Source of the DNA: Nitrincola alkalisediminis
GTDB lineage: Bacteria; Pseudomonadota; Gammaproteobacteria; Pseudomonadales; Balneatricaceae
Length of the DNA: 64,000 nucleotides
Assembly: GCF_009821115.1 (NCBI RefSeq)
Contig: NZ_VYTY01000011.1
Span: forward strand, 61,255-125,254
Reading direction: 5' to 3'
Shown: one piece after another, positions 48,358 through 58,333 of the stretch
Layout of the letters: every line of letters starts with the position of its first letter
How positions within the stretch are numbered: the first letter of the stretch is position 1
Translations under genes and position numbers: made by a program
Notes under the pieces: generated by a model
Databases searched by the model: none
What the model was told of the DNA's origin: nothing
Seen by the model: only the letters and a program-made list of their open reading frames with translations

Positions 48358-49542
48358 TTGGACGTGCAGCTTTCCGACCGCGTAAACAGTATCAAACCTT
48401 CCCCGACTCTTGCCGTTACTAAACGTGCGGCTGAACTTAAAGCGTCTGGCAAAAACATCATTGGCTTAGGTGCGGGCGAGCCCGATTTCGACACCCCAGA
48501 GCATATTAAACAAGCTGCGATCAACGCGATCAATGGCGGCTTTACAAAATATACTGCGGTTGATGGGACGCCAAGCCTTAAAAAAGCGATTATAGCCAAA
48601 TTTAATCGTGATAATGGCCTTAATTACGAACCAAATCAAATATTGGTTTCCAGTGGCGGGAAGCAAAGCTTCTTCAACTTGGCGCTAGCATTATTGAATG
48701 CGGGCGATGAGGCAATTATCCCAGCACCTTACTGGGTATCTTATCCGGACATGGTCCTGATTGCGGATGCCAAGCCAGTGATTATTGAAACGACCCAAGC
48801 GGCGCGTTTCAAGATCACTCCGGAACAGTTGCAAAATGCCATCACTGATAAAACACGCTTAGTTGTGTTAAACAGTCCTTCAAATCCATCTGGTGTTGCA
48901 TACACACTAGACGAATTAAAGGCCTTAGGTGAAGTGCTGAAGCGCTATCCAAATATTTTGGTCGCAACCGATGATATGTATGAGCACATTCTCTTTGGGG
49001 ATGAGCCTTTCTGCAATATCTTAAATGCATGTCCTGAACTCTACGATCAAACCATCGTATTGAATGGTGTATCCAAAGCCTATTCTATGACGGGCTGGCG
49101 TATTGGTTATGCAGCAGGCCCTGCTTGGTTGATTGCTGCTATGACCAAGGTTCAGTCACAAAGCACATCAAACCCATGCTCTATTGCCCAGGTTGCCGCT
49201 GAAGCCGCATTGAATGGCGATCAAGGCTGTGTGGCTGAAATGGTAAAAGCCTTTAAAGCACGTCATGAGTTTGTCGTGAATGCTTTGAATGAAATCGAAG
49301 GGGTGGATTGTATCCCAGCGGACGGAACCTTCTATGCATTTCCAAGCTTTCACAAGGTGATCGACAGCCGCCCAGAGTTTGCTGACGATATCGCATTGGC
49401 TGAATACTTGCTGCTCGAAGCAGGCGTGGCACTGGTTCCAGGATCTGCATTCGGTGCTCCGGGGAATATGCGCTTATCCTTTGCGACCAGTATGGATATA
49501 CTGGAAGATGCGATTTCACGTATCAAAAAAGCACTAAGCTAA
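48358..49542 (+). CDS. Class I aspartate aminotransferase
   Basis: A 394-aa PLP aminotransferase of the type Ib aspartate transaminase group: VQLSDRVNSIKPSPTLAVT at the N-terminus, GLGAGEPDFDTPEHI, and the PLP lysine in NGVSKAYSMTGWRIGYAAG. The TTG at 48358 is chosen because AGGA lies 7 bases upstream and the protein then begins LDVQLSD, as in relatives; an ATG at 48319 would add 13 unusual residues. Divergent from uvrB, as in many gammaproteobacteria. A terminator hairpin follows. Confidence 0.92.
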   Translation: MDVQLSDRVNSIKPSPTLAVTKRAAELKASGKNIIGLGAGEPDFDTPEHIKQAAINAINGGFTKYTAVDGTPSLKKAIIAKFNRDNGLNYEPNQILVSSGGKQSFFNLALALLNAGDEAIIPAPYWVSYPDMVLIADAKPVIIETTQAARFKITPEQLQNAITDKTRLVVLNSPSNPSGVAYTLDELKALGEVLKRYPNILVATDDMYEHILFGDEPFCNILNACPELYDQTIVLNGVSKAYSMTGWRIGYAAGPAWLIAAMTKVQSQSTSNPCSIAQVAAEAALNGDQGCVAEMVKAFKARHEFVVNALNEIEGVDCIPADGTFYAFPSFHKVIDSRPEFADDIALAEYLLLEAGVALVPGSAFGAPGNMRLSFATSMDILEDAISRIKKALS

Positions 49543-49557
49543 GATGATTTAGCAGAG

Positions 49558-49582
49558 AAGGGGCGATCTAGCCCCTTTTTTA
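49558..49582 (+). terminator. Intrinsic terminator after aminotransferase
   Basis: AAGGGGC/GCCCCTT stem with a short loop followed by a T-run, 16 bases after the stop. A textbook rho-independent terminator. Confidence 0.9.
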
Positions 49583-49654
49583 TTGATGTTGCCAAAGCCT
49601 GCAATGAGTCTCTATACTCATCCCTTCATTTGTCACAATGCATGTTAGAGAAGT

Positions 49655-51202
49655 ATGCCCTCAAAGAATAATGCCCCCATTCTGCTTCAAATTAAAGTTA
49701 CCCTAAAGCATGCGCAGCCTGAAATTTGGCGTCGATTACTGCTTCCCAGTGATCTGTCCCTATATCAATTGCATTGTATCTTGCAGGTCACCATGGGCTG
49801 GGAAGATATTGGTGAGCATTATTTCGAAGATGCGGCGGGAAATTGCTATGGTGATTCGAGCGCAGCGCTTGAAGAGCGTGATGAAACGCTATATACGTTA
49901 AGTGATGTTCTCCATACCAAGCAGCCTAGCTTAATGTATGGCTATGACGAGGAAGATGGCTGGGAGCATCTCATTCAACTTGAAAAAACCTTGCCTTATT
50001 TCGCTGATGATGATCAGCCCGTGATTTTGTGTTTGGCGGGTGAAAGGGCGTGTCCGCCAGAGTCTTCCAGAGGGGTTGAAGGGTATTTAGAGTTGCAGTC
50101 AGCTGTACAGCATTTAAGTGCTGAGGTTTTTAGCGATCGTTACCCTTGGTTTAATTATGATGACTTATATAACGATGGTTTTGATACTGAGCGTGTCAAC
50201 CAGGATTTAGATTTAGTGACGCGCTTTGGGCCATTGATGACAGATCCCGAAATTCGCGCCGCAGCAGATGATGCTAAATCGGAGCTTGAAGCGTTATTGC
50301 AAGAGTTTGAATTTGAAACCGATGAAATGCGCTATGAAGTCATCGAGGACTTTTTTCGGTCCATGTTTGAGCAGCCGATTGAAGATGACTTGTTGGGATT
50401 GAGTCCCAACCAATTGCATGATTTGCTCTACACACCCTTTCAGGCTGAAGAGGTGATACGTTTTCATCCCGAGCATGCCACACCAGATCAAGTGCCTTTT
50501 TTGGCGATGTTTAAGGTTTTGGCAGATGAGATTCTTCAGGGCAATAATAAACTCACGCCCAAAGGAAATCTGCCCCTGACCGTCGTGCGTGCTATGCATG
50601 ATGCACTCGATACCCAACGCTATTTTTATGGGTTTGATGTGTATCAGCCGCGATTGCGAAGTGAAGAAGACTCTTTGCCGGTTCACATTACTCGACTCTT
50701 GGCTCAGAATTCTGGTTTATGCCGTGTGCAAAAGGGGCGTCTTTTGTTGACGCGTAAATCAGAAGCGGCCTTAGAAAAACAACAATGGTCGAAGCTGTAT
50801 CAGCCGATGATCGAGTGCTTGATTACGAAATTAAACTGGGGCTACCTAGACGGAAATCCCGAGCTGCAGTCCATACGATTGACTTCTCTCTTTTTGATGC
50901 GCTTTTTAAAGACCCGAAATGATTGGGTGACGACGGATCAATGCGTTGAGCGTCTCGTTGCAACTTTTCCAATGATGTTAGAGGAGGCGGATGATTCTAG
51001 CGGTTATGATCCTGAGTCTACGCTTTGGCATGCGTTTACGCATCGGATACAGATGCTGCTCGGTTTAACGGGCTTAATAGAGTATCAGCACGATTATGAG
51101 AGCGAGTCGCCACTTGAGCGTATTGTCTTGGTGAGTTTAAAAAGAACGTCGCTTTCAGATCGTTTTCTAGAGTGGGTTTCTCCTGTTAAGTCAAATGGTT
51201 AG
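49655..51202 (+). CDS. Plasmid pRiA4b ORF-3-like protein
   Basis: A 515-aa protein whose N-terminal ~190 residues match the pRiA4b ORF-3 (IS1096 TnpR-like) domain: LKHAQPEIWRRLLLPSDLSLYQLH and GWEDIGEHYFED, cited in parts. The family is found alone or in mobile contexts and its function is unknown. The C-terminal part is acidic and helical without a recognised motif. No transposase is nearby. A glycosyltransferase follows after 9 bases, so the two are probably cotranscribed. Confidence 0.8.
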   Translation: MPSKNNAPILLQIKVTLKHAQPEIWRRLLLPSDLSLYQLHCILQVTMGWEDIGEHYFEDAAGNCYGDSSAALEERDETLYTLSDVLHTKQPSLMYGYDEEDGWEHLIQLEKTLPYFADDDQPVILCLAGERACPPESSRGVEGYLELQSAVQHLSAEVFSDRYPWFNYDDLYNDGFDTERVNQDLDLVTRFGPLMTDPEIRAAADDAKSELEALLQEFEFETDEMRYEVIEDFFRSMFEQPIEDDLLGLSPNQLHDLLYTPFQAEEVIRFHPEHATPDQVPFLAMFKVLADEILQGNNKLTPKGNLPLTVVRAMHDALDTQRYFYGFDVYQPRLRSEEDSLPVHITRLLAQNSGLCRVQKGRLLLTRKSEAALEKQQWSKLYQPMIECLITKLNWGYLDGNPELQSIRLTSLFLMRFLKTRNDWVTTDQCVERLVATFPMMLEEADDSSGYDPESTLWHAFTHRIQMLLGLTGLIEYQHDYESESPLERIVLVSLKRTSLSDRFLEWVSPVKSNG

Positions 51203-51211
51203 GGTGTTTCT

Positions 51212-52456
51212 TTGAAGCTATTGGTAATCGGTTACGTCTGGCCTGAACCTAAGTCCTCTGCCGCGGGCAGTCGGATGATGCAGTTGTTGGAGGTGTTTCG
51301 AGGTCAGGGCTGGCAAGTGCATTTTGCAAGTCCGGCACAGATGACAGAGCACATGGCCGACTTGTCTCGTATCGAGATAGCCTGCCATAGCATAGAGCTG
51401 AACTCAGCATCCTTTGATCGGTTTATTCAACATCTGGCACCTGATATCGTTGTTTTTGATCGTTTTATGATGGAGGAGCAATTTGGCTGGCGTGTAGAGA
51501 AGTGTCTACCCAGTGCGCTCAGGGTCCTGAATACCGAAGATCTACACAGTTTGAGAGATGGGCGTCATCAAGCGGTCAAGGAGGGGCGAGAGTTTGAGTT
51601 GCGCGATATGCATACGCCGATGGCGTGGCGCGAAATCGCAGCGATCTTTCGCAGTGATCTGACATTGATGATATCAGACGTGGAAATGACACTCTTACAG
51701 AATCAGTTTCATGTCCCTGCGACACAGTTGCATTATATCCCTTTGATGGTTGAAGCTCAGTCATCATGCCACCTACCCAGCTTCGATGAGCGTCAGCATT
51801 TTATTACGATCGGGAACTTCCGTCATGCACCGAATTGGGATGCGGTGCTGCAGTTAAAGCAACATCTGTGGCCGAGTATACGTAAAAAACTGCCAAAGGC
51901 GGAGTTGCATATATACGGTGCGTATCCACCGCCCAAAGCGACCCAGTTACACAATGCTAAAGATGGCTTTTGTGTTAAGGGCTGGGTGGACGATGCTTTG
52001 CAGGTGATGTGCCAAGCACGTATATTATTGGCTCCCTTGCGTTTTGGTGCGGGGATTAAAGGTAAGCTGATTGATGCCATGACGGTACGCACTCCGAGTG
52101 TGACCACCCCAGTGGGGGCGGAGGGTATCAGTGACGATTGGCCCGGTGCTATTGCCTACGACGATCAGGATTTTATTGAAAAGGCCGTAGCCCTTTATCA
52201 GGATTCCGCTCGTTGGCACCAAGCACAAGAACGGGGTGATGCTCTGCTGGCATCGCGCTTTTTAGCCTCTCTGCATGCATCGGCTTTAATTGAAAAGTTG
52301 GTTATGCATCATTCACAGCTCAATGGTTTGCGAGGGCAGCATTTCATGAGTTCAATGCTGCGCCATCACAGTATGAAGAGCACACAGTACATGTCTCAAT
52401 GGATTGAGGCTAAAAATCAGCTTTCGCTGAAAGTAGATTCGCCTTCCACTGAGTGA
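51212..52456 (+). CDS. Glycosyltransferase, GT4-like
   Basis: A 414-aa glycosyltransferase with GT-B fold features: IGYVWPEPKSSAAGSRM near the N-terminus, ITIGNFRHAPNWDAV, KLPKAELHIYGAYPP, and the C-terminal GAGIKGKLIDAMTVRTPSVTT block, cited in parts. The start is TTG at 51212. The acceptor is unknown and no polysaccharide genes are nearby. Its 3' end overlaps the convergent TetR gene by about 40 bases. Confidence 0.82.
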   Translation: MKLLVIGYVWPEPKSSAAGSRMMQLLEVFRGQGWQVHFASPAQMTEHMADLSRIEIACHSIELNSASFDRFIQHLAPDIVVFDRFMMEEQFGWRVEKCLPSALRVLNTEDLHSLRDGRHQAVKEGREFELRDMHTPMAWREIAAIFRSDLTLMISDVEMTLLQNQFHVPATQLHYIPLMVEAQSSCHLPSFDERQHFITIGNFRHAPNWDAVLQLKQHLWPSIRKKLPKAELHIYGAYPPPKATQLHNAKDGFCVKGWVDDALQVMCQARILLAPLRFGAGIKGKLIDAMTVRTPSVTTPVGAEGISDDWPGAIAYDDQDFIEKAVALYQDSARWHQAQERGDALLASRFLASLHASALIEKLVMHHSQLNGLRGQHFMSSMLRHHSMKSTQYMSQWIEAKNQLSLKVDSPSTE

Positions 52457-53079
52457 ATGCGTAAAAATTGATTTACCACCCACTCGACGTGCTCTGGAAC
52501 CGTTTCTACATGTCGTATACAGGGTTGCCCATACATGGCTCTGACAATATCAATACCAAATAGCATCCCGAGTAGCATTTCCGCACTTTTGTCGGGTTGT
52601 GGAATCTGCACCAAGCCTGCTGCGTGCGCATCTTTCATCCATTGTACGAGTTGCGTATGGGTGGATTCAGGCCCCATTGCATACAGTTGATTGACAGCGT
52701 CTGTTGGAAAACAGCCAGGATTTCCGAGCATTCTCATAAAATGCAGGCATTCATTACTAATCAAGAATGATAACAAATGTGTGCCAAACGTGATCAGAGC
52801 ATCTTTGACATCCGACTGTTTTTGCGGACTTATATTAAGACCGATCATGAGCTGCGCTGTTTCTGTCTCGGTGATGGCTTTTAGAAGCTCTTCTTTATTA
52901 GCATAGCGTGCATAGACGGTTACTTTCGAAACGCCTGCTAGTTTAGCGACAGCTTCAATCGAGACAGCAGATGCCCCTTCACTAAATAAAAGTCTTCTGG
53001 CAGCACAAATAATGGCTAAATCTTTGCTCGGGTCGACAGGGCGGCCTGCGCGTTCATTCGTTGGCACTTTGCATTCCAA
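52417..53079 (-). CDS. TetR-family repressor
   Basis: A 220-aa TetR regulator with an N-terminal helix-turn-helix: SEGASAVSIEAVAKLAGVSKVTVYARYANKEEL, cited in part: AKLAGVSKVTVYARY. It is divergent from the RND membrane-fusion gene with 54 bases between them, the usual arrangement of an efflux repressor and its target. The ligand is unknown. Its end runs into the convergent glycosyltransferase gene. Confidence 0.88.
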   Translation of the reverse strand: MECKVPTNERAGRPVDPSKDLAIICAARRLLFSEGASAVSIEAVAKLAGVSKVTVYARYANKEELLKAITETETAQLMIGLNISPQKQSDVKDALITFGTHLLSFLISNECLHFMRMLGNPGCFPTDAVNQLYAMGPESTHTQLVQWMKDAHAAGLVQIPQPDKSAEMLLGMLFGIDIVRAMYGQPCIRHVETVPEHVEWVVNQFLRIHSVEGESTFSES

Positions 53080-53133
53080 ATAGATTAATGTACGATTGCG
53101 TTCAGTAATTAATTTCTGATCGGGCTTACCGTT

Positions 53134-54186
53134 ATGTTAAAGAAAGTCTGCGTTCTGTTGTTACCACTTCTTCTGTTGAGTGGCTGCTTTAAAGAGGATT
53201 ATACAAGTCTTGAATCAAAGCCGATACCTTGGGTGTTAACACGTGAAGTGGTTCAAGATGAGCGAGCGGACGTGCGACTGTCGGGTAGCGTAAAAGCGCG
53301 CTATGAGTCGCCAATCGCATTTCAGCTAAATGGTCGGGTTTTGACAAAACATGTTGTTGCTGGACAAAAGGTTAATGCCAATGATCCTTTATTCACACTG
53401 GACCCACGTGATGTTGACGAGGTTGAACGAAGCGCAATGGCTCAGTTGGCGGTAGCGGATGCAGCGCTCGCGACCGCACGCAATGAGCTGAAGCGTCAAC
53501 AGCAGCTGCTGGAGCAGAACTACATTAGTCGCCAAGCGCTTGAACGATTTGAGCTGGCCGAGCGGGAAGCGTTGAGTCAGCGTGAGTCAGCACGTGCGGT
53601 ATTGGCACAAGCACGAAATACTCGCACCTATACAGAACTCAGCGCTGAGCATGCAGGTGTAATGATTAATGTTGAGGTTGAGGCGGGGCAAGTCGTTGCA
53701 GCAGGACAGGTGCTGGCAACCTTGGCTCAAGAAGGCGATAAAGAGATCGAAGTTTATCTGCCAGATGGGCAATCTCCTCCTCAAGTAGGGCAGATAGATT
53801 TAAGAGGTGAGCGTTCAATACAGGTTGAATTACGTGAAATAGCTGGCGCGGCAGACTCATCAAGTCGCAGTTGGCGGGCACGCTATCGTTTGCTGGAGTC
53901 AAATGAGTCTTTGCTGTTAGGCAGTGTCGTGCAGGTGACCTTGTTTAAATCCGATAATGCAGAGGATGTGCTACGAGTTCCATTGGCTGCATTGGATGAG
54001 CGAGGTTTGGGGGCTCAGGTTTGGCAAGTGATTGAAGGGCAGGCACAGCCCGTTTCGGTTGATGTTCTTGAACTTACAACGGAATATGCACGGATTCGAG
54101 CGGATCTTAATACTCAATCCAGAGTGATTGCGTTGGGGACGCATTTATTAACGCCCGGCATGCAGGTTAGGGAGAGGGCTCTATGA
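53134..54186 (+). CDS. RND efflux periplasmic adaptor (lipoprotein)
   Basis: A 350-aa membrane-fusion protein with a lipobox LLLSGC near residue 18. It has a paired lipoyl domain (FQLNGRVLTKHVVAGQKVNANDPLF) and a helical hairpin (QQLLEQNYISRQALERF). It couples the inner-membrane pump to an outer-membrane channel. The stop overlaps the pump start by 4 bases (ATGA). The outer-membrane channel gene is not here, so a shared TolC-type channel is likely. Confidence 0.9.
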   Translation: MLKKVCVLLLPLLLLSGCFKEDYTSLESKPIPWVLTREVVQDERADVRLSGSVKARYESPIAFQLNGRVLTKHVVAGQKVNANDPLFTLDPRDVDEVERSAMAQLAVADAALATARNELKRQQQLLEQNYISRQALERFELAEREALSQRESARAVLAQARNTRTYTELSAEHAGVMINVEVEAGQVVAAGQVLATLAQEGDKEIEVYLPDGQSPPQVGQIDLRGERSIQVELREIAGAADSSSRSWRARYRLLESNESLLLGSVVQVTLFKSDNAEDVLRVPLAALDERGLGAQVWQVIEGQAQPVSVDVLELTTEYARIRADLNTQSRVIALGTHLLTPGMQVRERAL

Positions 54187-57100
54187 GTTTTCCCAACCTA
54201 TCCGCGCTTGCTGTTCGTGAGCGATCCGTTACTTTGTTTTTTATACTCTTATCGGTTTGCGTAGGGGTTTACTCCTTTTTCTCATTAGGGCGCGCCGAAG
54301 ATCCAAGCTTTACAGTCCGATTTGCTGTTGTTTCGGCTGTATGGCCTGGTGCCACAACAGAAGAATTGCAAACCCAAGTGGTTGATCGATTGGAAAAGCG
54401 GATTCAAGAAATCGATTATCTATACAACATCGAAACCACGATTCGTCCGGGCCAAGCGATTCTACAGATCGAGTTTCAAGACTTCGCACCAGGTGAGATT
54501 GTCCCTGATCTTTTTTATGAAGTCCGAAAACGCATGATGGATGAGGCCGCAAACCTGCCAGCAGGCGTTATCGGTCCCATCGTAAATGATGATTTCGCAG
54601 ATGTATATTTCTCCTTGATGGCGCTCACTGCTCCTGGGTTTCCCATGCGTGACTTGACGCGAGAGGCTGAAGCCATGCGAGATCGGTTGCAGCGTGTTCC
54701 GGGTGTGCTTAAGGCTCAAGTTTTAGCTGAGCAAGCCGAACGTGTTTTTGTTGAATTTAATATGACCTATTTGAGTCAGCTGGAATTAAGCCCTCAAGAT
54801 GTCTTTGCAGCCATTCAGGCTCACAATCAGTTGGTGTCTGCTGGTGCATGGGAATTGGATGGACCGCGTGTTCATCTGCGAATTGCTGCTGATTTATCGG
54901 ATCAAGAGCAATTGGCGGCTGTTCCTTTGCGAATTGGGAATCACCTGCTGCGTTTATCCGATATAGCGGATATTCACTATGGGTACGAAGACCCTCCGTC
55001 GTATTTTGTGCGGGCACAAGGGGAAGATGCCCTGTTATTAGGGGTTGTCATGCGCTCAGGTGAGAACGGTTTGGATTTTGGGCAGCGGCTTGGCGAGTTT
55101 GTTGAACGTGAACGGAGCCGACTTCCTCTGGGCATTGAGCTCACTGTGATCACCAATCAGACTGAAGCGATCACGGGGGCTGTTAACCTTTTTCAGGTGA
55201 AGTTTTTAGTTGCTGTTATAGTCGTCATGGGCGTCAGTATTTTGGCAATCGGTTTTAGAGCTGGCTTAGTGGTCGGTATTGCTATTCCGCTAACACTGGG
55301 GCTTACGTTTTTGCTCATGAAGTTAGCCGGTATCAATCTAGACCGAATTACCTTAGGTGCGCTCATTATTTCGTTAGGCTTATTGGTGGATGATGCCATT
55401 ATTGCCATCGAAATGATGATTGTTAAAATGGAGTCGGGTTGGGACCGAGTTCGTGCTGCCAGTCATGCATGGAGTGTCACGGCTGCCCCAATGCTCTTTG
55501 GAACATTGGTGACGGTGGCTGGCTTTGTGCCGATTGGCTTTGCGCAGTCAGGTGTTGGTGAATATGCAGGCAATATTTTCTGGGTGTTGGCCTATGCGCT
55601 GCTTGTGTCCTGGTTGGTTGCTGTTACCTTCACGCCTTATTTAGGTGTAAAGCTTTTACCTGACTACAGTGCATCTGGTCACAGTGGGTTGTATCAGACG
55701 CCTTTATATCAAAAATTGCGTGTGTTTATCAGCGCATGTGTCACCTATCGTAAAACAGTCGTTGTCTTGACGGTATCTTTGCTGATTATCAGTGTGGTTG
55801 CGATGGCAAGCGTAGTGCAGCAGCAATTTTTTCCCAGTTCAGATCGCCCAGAAGTTCTGATTAGTATTCAGCATCCGCAAGGTACCTCTATTCTGACAAC
55901 GGATGTCACAGTTAGAAAGCTAGAGGCTATTTTGTCGGAGGTGGATGACGTTAAATCCTTATCTGCGTATATCGGAGCTGGCGCACCGCGCTTTTTTATC
56001 TCAGCGAATCCTGAACAGCCTGATCCGGCTTTTGCCAAAATGATTGCGATTGGTCATGATGAAGCTTCGCGTGATCGGATTATCGATATGTTGCAGACGC
56101 ATATCCATGCAGGAGCGTTTCCTGAGGCACGAGTGCGAGTGAGTAAGCTGCTTTACGGTCCGCCCGTTGTATGGCCGGTAAGCTTTCGAGTTGTGGGTGA
56201 AGATCCGCTGAAGCTTCGTGAAATCGCCTATCAAGTAAGAGATGTCATGCGTGAGCATCCTCATGCGGAGGATCCGCACCTGGATTGGGATGAGCGAATT
56301 CCAAGCTTGCACTTAGTCATGGATAAGGATCACATCCGCTTAATGGGCTTGACGCCAATGGATGTCGCTCAGCAATTGCAGTTTCAGTTAAATGGCGCTC
56401 CGGTGACTGAGGTTCGGCAAAATATCCGAACAGTGCAAATGTATGCGAGGGCGCAGCGTGTTGAGCAAGGTTCACCAGAAGATATTGAAATCCGCACACA
56501 GGAAGGACGCAGTATTCCATTGTCGCAATTAGGGACGCTTGAAGTACGCTATGAAGAGCCTGTTATAAAGCGGTTTGGTGGCGAGCGGTTTTTGGCCGTC
56601 CATGCTGATGTGTCGGGTGCCCAGGCGCCTGATGTCACGGCCGATATTTGGCAAGCCTTAGAGGATATTCGTCAAGCGCTGCCAGAGGGGTATCGTATCG
56701 ATATCGGTGGAACAGTCGAGCAATCTGGCAAAGCCGATGCCTCGATTCAGAAGTTGCAACCGTTGATGTTGGTGCTCATGCTCATTTTTATCATGTTGCA
56801 GATGCGATCTTTTTCAGGGACTTTTATTGTAGTGGCTACAGCGCCTTTAGGTCTCGTCGGTGCTGTTTTGGCCTTGTTAATGTTTGATCAGCCCTTCGGA
56901 TTTGTCGCGCTGTTGGGTTTGATTGGTCTGGGGGGGATCTTGATGCGCAATACGATGATTTTGACTCAACAGGTCCAGGATAACTTTGAAGAGGGGATGA
57001 GTGCTCGCGATGCGGTTGTGGAGGCGGCGGTGCAACGTGCCCGTCCTGTAATTTTGACAGCCTTGGCGGCCGTTTTGGCGTTTGTGCCGCTCACCTTTGA

Positions 57101-57239
57101 TAGTTTCTGGGGGCCGTTGGCGTATGTTTTAATTGGGGGTGTTGCTGTTGGCACCTTGATCACGCTTATTTTTGTTCCCGCACTCTATGCGCTCTGGTTT
57201 CGCTGTGGTGAGACTCCAAACCAAGGCAGTGCTGGCTGA
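54183..57239 (+). CDS. RND-type efflux pump
   Basis: A 1018-aa AcrB-type proton antiporter with twelve membrane helices. The proton-relay aspartate pair is in SLGLLVDDAIIAIE (around residue 406). N-terminal RSVTLFFILLSVCVGVYSF and PGATTEELQTQVVD are typical. The family exports drugs or other compounds. Regulation is presumably by the TetR gene immediately upstream. Confidence 0.93.
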   Translation: MSFPNLSALAVRERSVTLFFILLSVCVGVYSFFSLGRAEDPSFTVRFAVVSAVWPGATTEELQTQVVDRLEKRIQEIDYLYNIETTIRPGQAILQIEFQDFAPGEIVPDLFYEVRKRMMDEAANLPAGVIGPIVNDDFADVYFSLMALTAPGFPMRDLTREAEAMRDRLQRVPGVLKAQVLAEQAERVFVEFNMTYLSQLELSPQDVFAAIQAHNQLVSAGAWELDGPRVHLRIAADLSDQEQLAAVPLRIGNHLLRLSDIADIHYGYEDPPSYFVRAQGEDALLLGVVMRSGENGLDFGQRLGEFVERERSRLPLGIELTVITNQTEAITGAVNLFQVKFLVAVIVVMGVSILAIGFRAGLVVGIAIPLTLGLTFLLMKLAGINLDRITLGALIISLGLLVDDAIIAIEMMIVKMESGWDRVRAASHAWSVTAAPMLFGTLVTVAGFVPIGFAQSGVGEYAGNIFWVLAYALLVSWLVAVTFTPYLGVKLLPDYSASGHSGLYQTPLYQKLRVFISACVTYRKTVVVLTVSLLIISVVAMASVVQQQFFPSSDRPEVLISIQHPQGTSILTTDVTVRKLEAILSEVDDVKSLSAYIGAGAPRFFISANPEQPDPAFAKMIAIGHDEASRDRIIDMLQTHIHAGAFPEARVRVSKLLYGPPVVWPVSFRVVGEDPLKLREIAYQVRDVMREHPHAEDPHLDWDERIPSLHLVMDKDHIRLMGLTPMDVAQQLQFQLNGAPVTEVRQNIRTVQMYARAQRVEQGSPEDIEIRTQEGRSIPLSQLGTLEVRYEEPVIKRFGGERFLAVHADVSGAQAPDVTADIWQALEDIRQALPEGYRIDIGGTVEQSGKADASIQKLQPLMLVLMLIFIMLQMRSFSGTFIVVATAPLGLVGAVLALLMFDQPFGFVALLGLIGLGGILMRNTMILTQQVQDNFEEGMSARDAVVEAAVQRARPVILTALAAVLAFVPLTFDSFWGPLAYVLIGGVAVGTLITLIFVPALYALWFRCGETPNQGSAG

Positions 57240-57248
57240 GGTTGCCAA

Positions 57249-57283
57249 GCATGCGTTAGGGTTTTATAGCCCTAGCGCATGCT
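57249..57283. terminator. Hairpin overlapping the patatin 3' end
   Basis: AGCATGCG, TAGGG, then CCCTA, CGCATGCT form a long near-perfect stem with a loop of about 8 bases between the pump and the convergent patatin gene. It includes the last codons and stop of the patatin gene. No T-run is evident, so termination is inferred from position. Confidence 0.45.
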
Positions 57284-58172
57284 GTAAGGCGGGTAACATG
57301 CGTTTAACACAGGCTCTTCCTTCGTCAATCGCTTCTTCTGCTCGATAAAACTCAAGCAATCCGATATTGGCCAATCGGGGTGATAGAAGAATATCTGGAG
57401 GATCGCCTGCCATACGACTGCGCGTAATTCGGTCTTGAGTGATATTGACCGATCCTGCGATGACATCAAACATACTGGGAGCGGCTTCTTCAGTATCTTC
57501 CTTGGATGAGAAAACGGCTCCCGCGTAATTTACAAGCTCGGTAATTTTACTAACAGGTGATGCTTTTGATGAACGCGTTGAGGCTTTGGCATTCTGTACA
57601 GGTTTGGGTTGGGGGCGTGTTAATAGGTCACCGTTTAGATTCACTGCAATGACCACGTCAGCGCCTAGCGCTCGGCAAGTTGATACAGGAACTGGATTGA
57701 CAAGCCCACCATCCACAACCCATTTATTTTGGTATTTGACGGCCGGAAACAACCCAGGCAGTGCAATTGAGCACCATACTGCATCTAAAACAGACCCTTC
57801 CGTAATCCATAACTCACGACCGCTTTCCAAATCAGTTGTGATTGAAGCGAACTGTTTAGGCAGGTCCTCAATATTGCATTGTTTCGGAGCAACATGGCCA
57901 TCAAGCAGTTCAACTAACCGATCACGATTTACAAAACCATTTAAGGACGTGTTAATTTCAAAAAACTGTGCAAGCTTTAGTTTAGTGAGTTTTAGAACCC
58001 AATCTTCCAGTTTGTCAAGATGATCTGTTGCGTAGGCGGCTCCCACCAGCGCACCGATTGAAGTGCCACAGACGATTTCAGGTGTAATGCCTTCCTCATG
58101 TAAAGCACGAAGAATGCCGATATGAGACCAGCCACGGGATGCGCCGCTGCCTAAGGCTATGCCTACTTTCAT
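57264..58172 (-). CDS. Patatin-like phospholipase
   Basis: A 302-aa patatin-family lipase. The oxyanion loop is GSGASRGWSH, the nucleophile elbow GTSIG, and the catalytic aspartate is in VVDGGLVNPVP. The start is placed at 58172 because AAGGA lies 7 bases upstream and the protein then begins MKVGIALGSG. It resembles RssA. The upstream in-frame ATG at 58211 would add 13 residues. Confidence 0.9.
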   Translation of the reverse strand: MKVGIALGSGASRGWSHIGILRALHEEGITPEIVCGTSIGALVGAAYATDHLDKLEDWVLKLTKLKLAQFFEINTSLNGFVNRDRLVELLDGHVAPKQCNIEDLPKQFASITTDLESGRELWITEGSVLDAVWCSIALPGLFPAVKYQNKWVVDGGLVNPVPVSTCRALGADVVIAVNLNGDLLTRPQPKPVQNAKASTRSSKASPVSKITELVNYAGAVFSSKEDTEEAAPSMFDVIAGSVNITQDRITRSRMAGDPPDILLSPRLANIGLLEFYRAEEAIDEGRACVKRMLPALQHALGL

Positions 58173-58333
58173 AGATTTATCCTTAAATTCGTTAGTGGTT
58201 TGGTTTTGCAAGAAAGGGAATGTTTTAGATGGTCATAGAGTACGGAATGGAGTTATCACTTGGCAAGCGAATATTTTAGTGGACTGCGGTGCATGCTCAG
58301 TCGATCATAGGCACCGCAATCGGTAGAGGCTTG

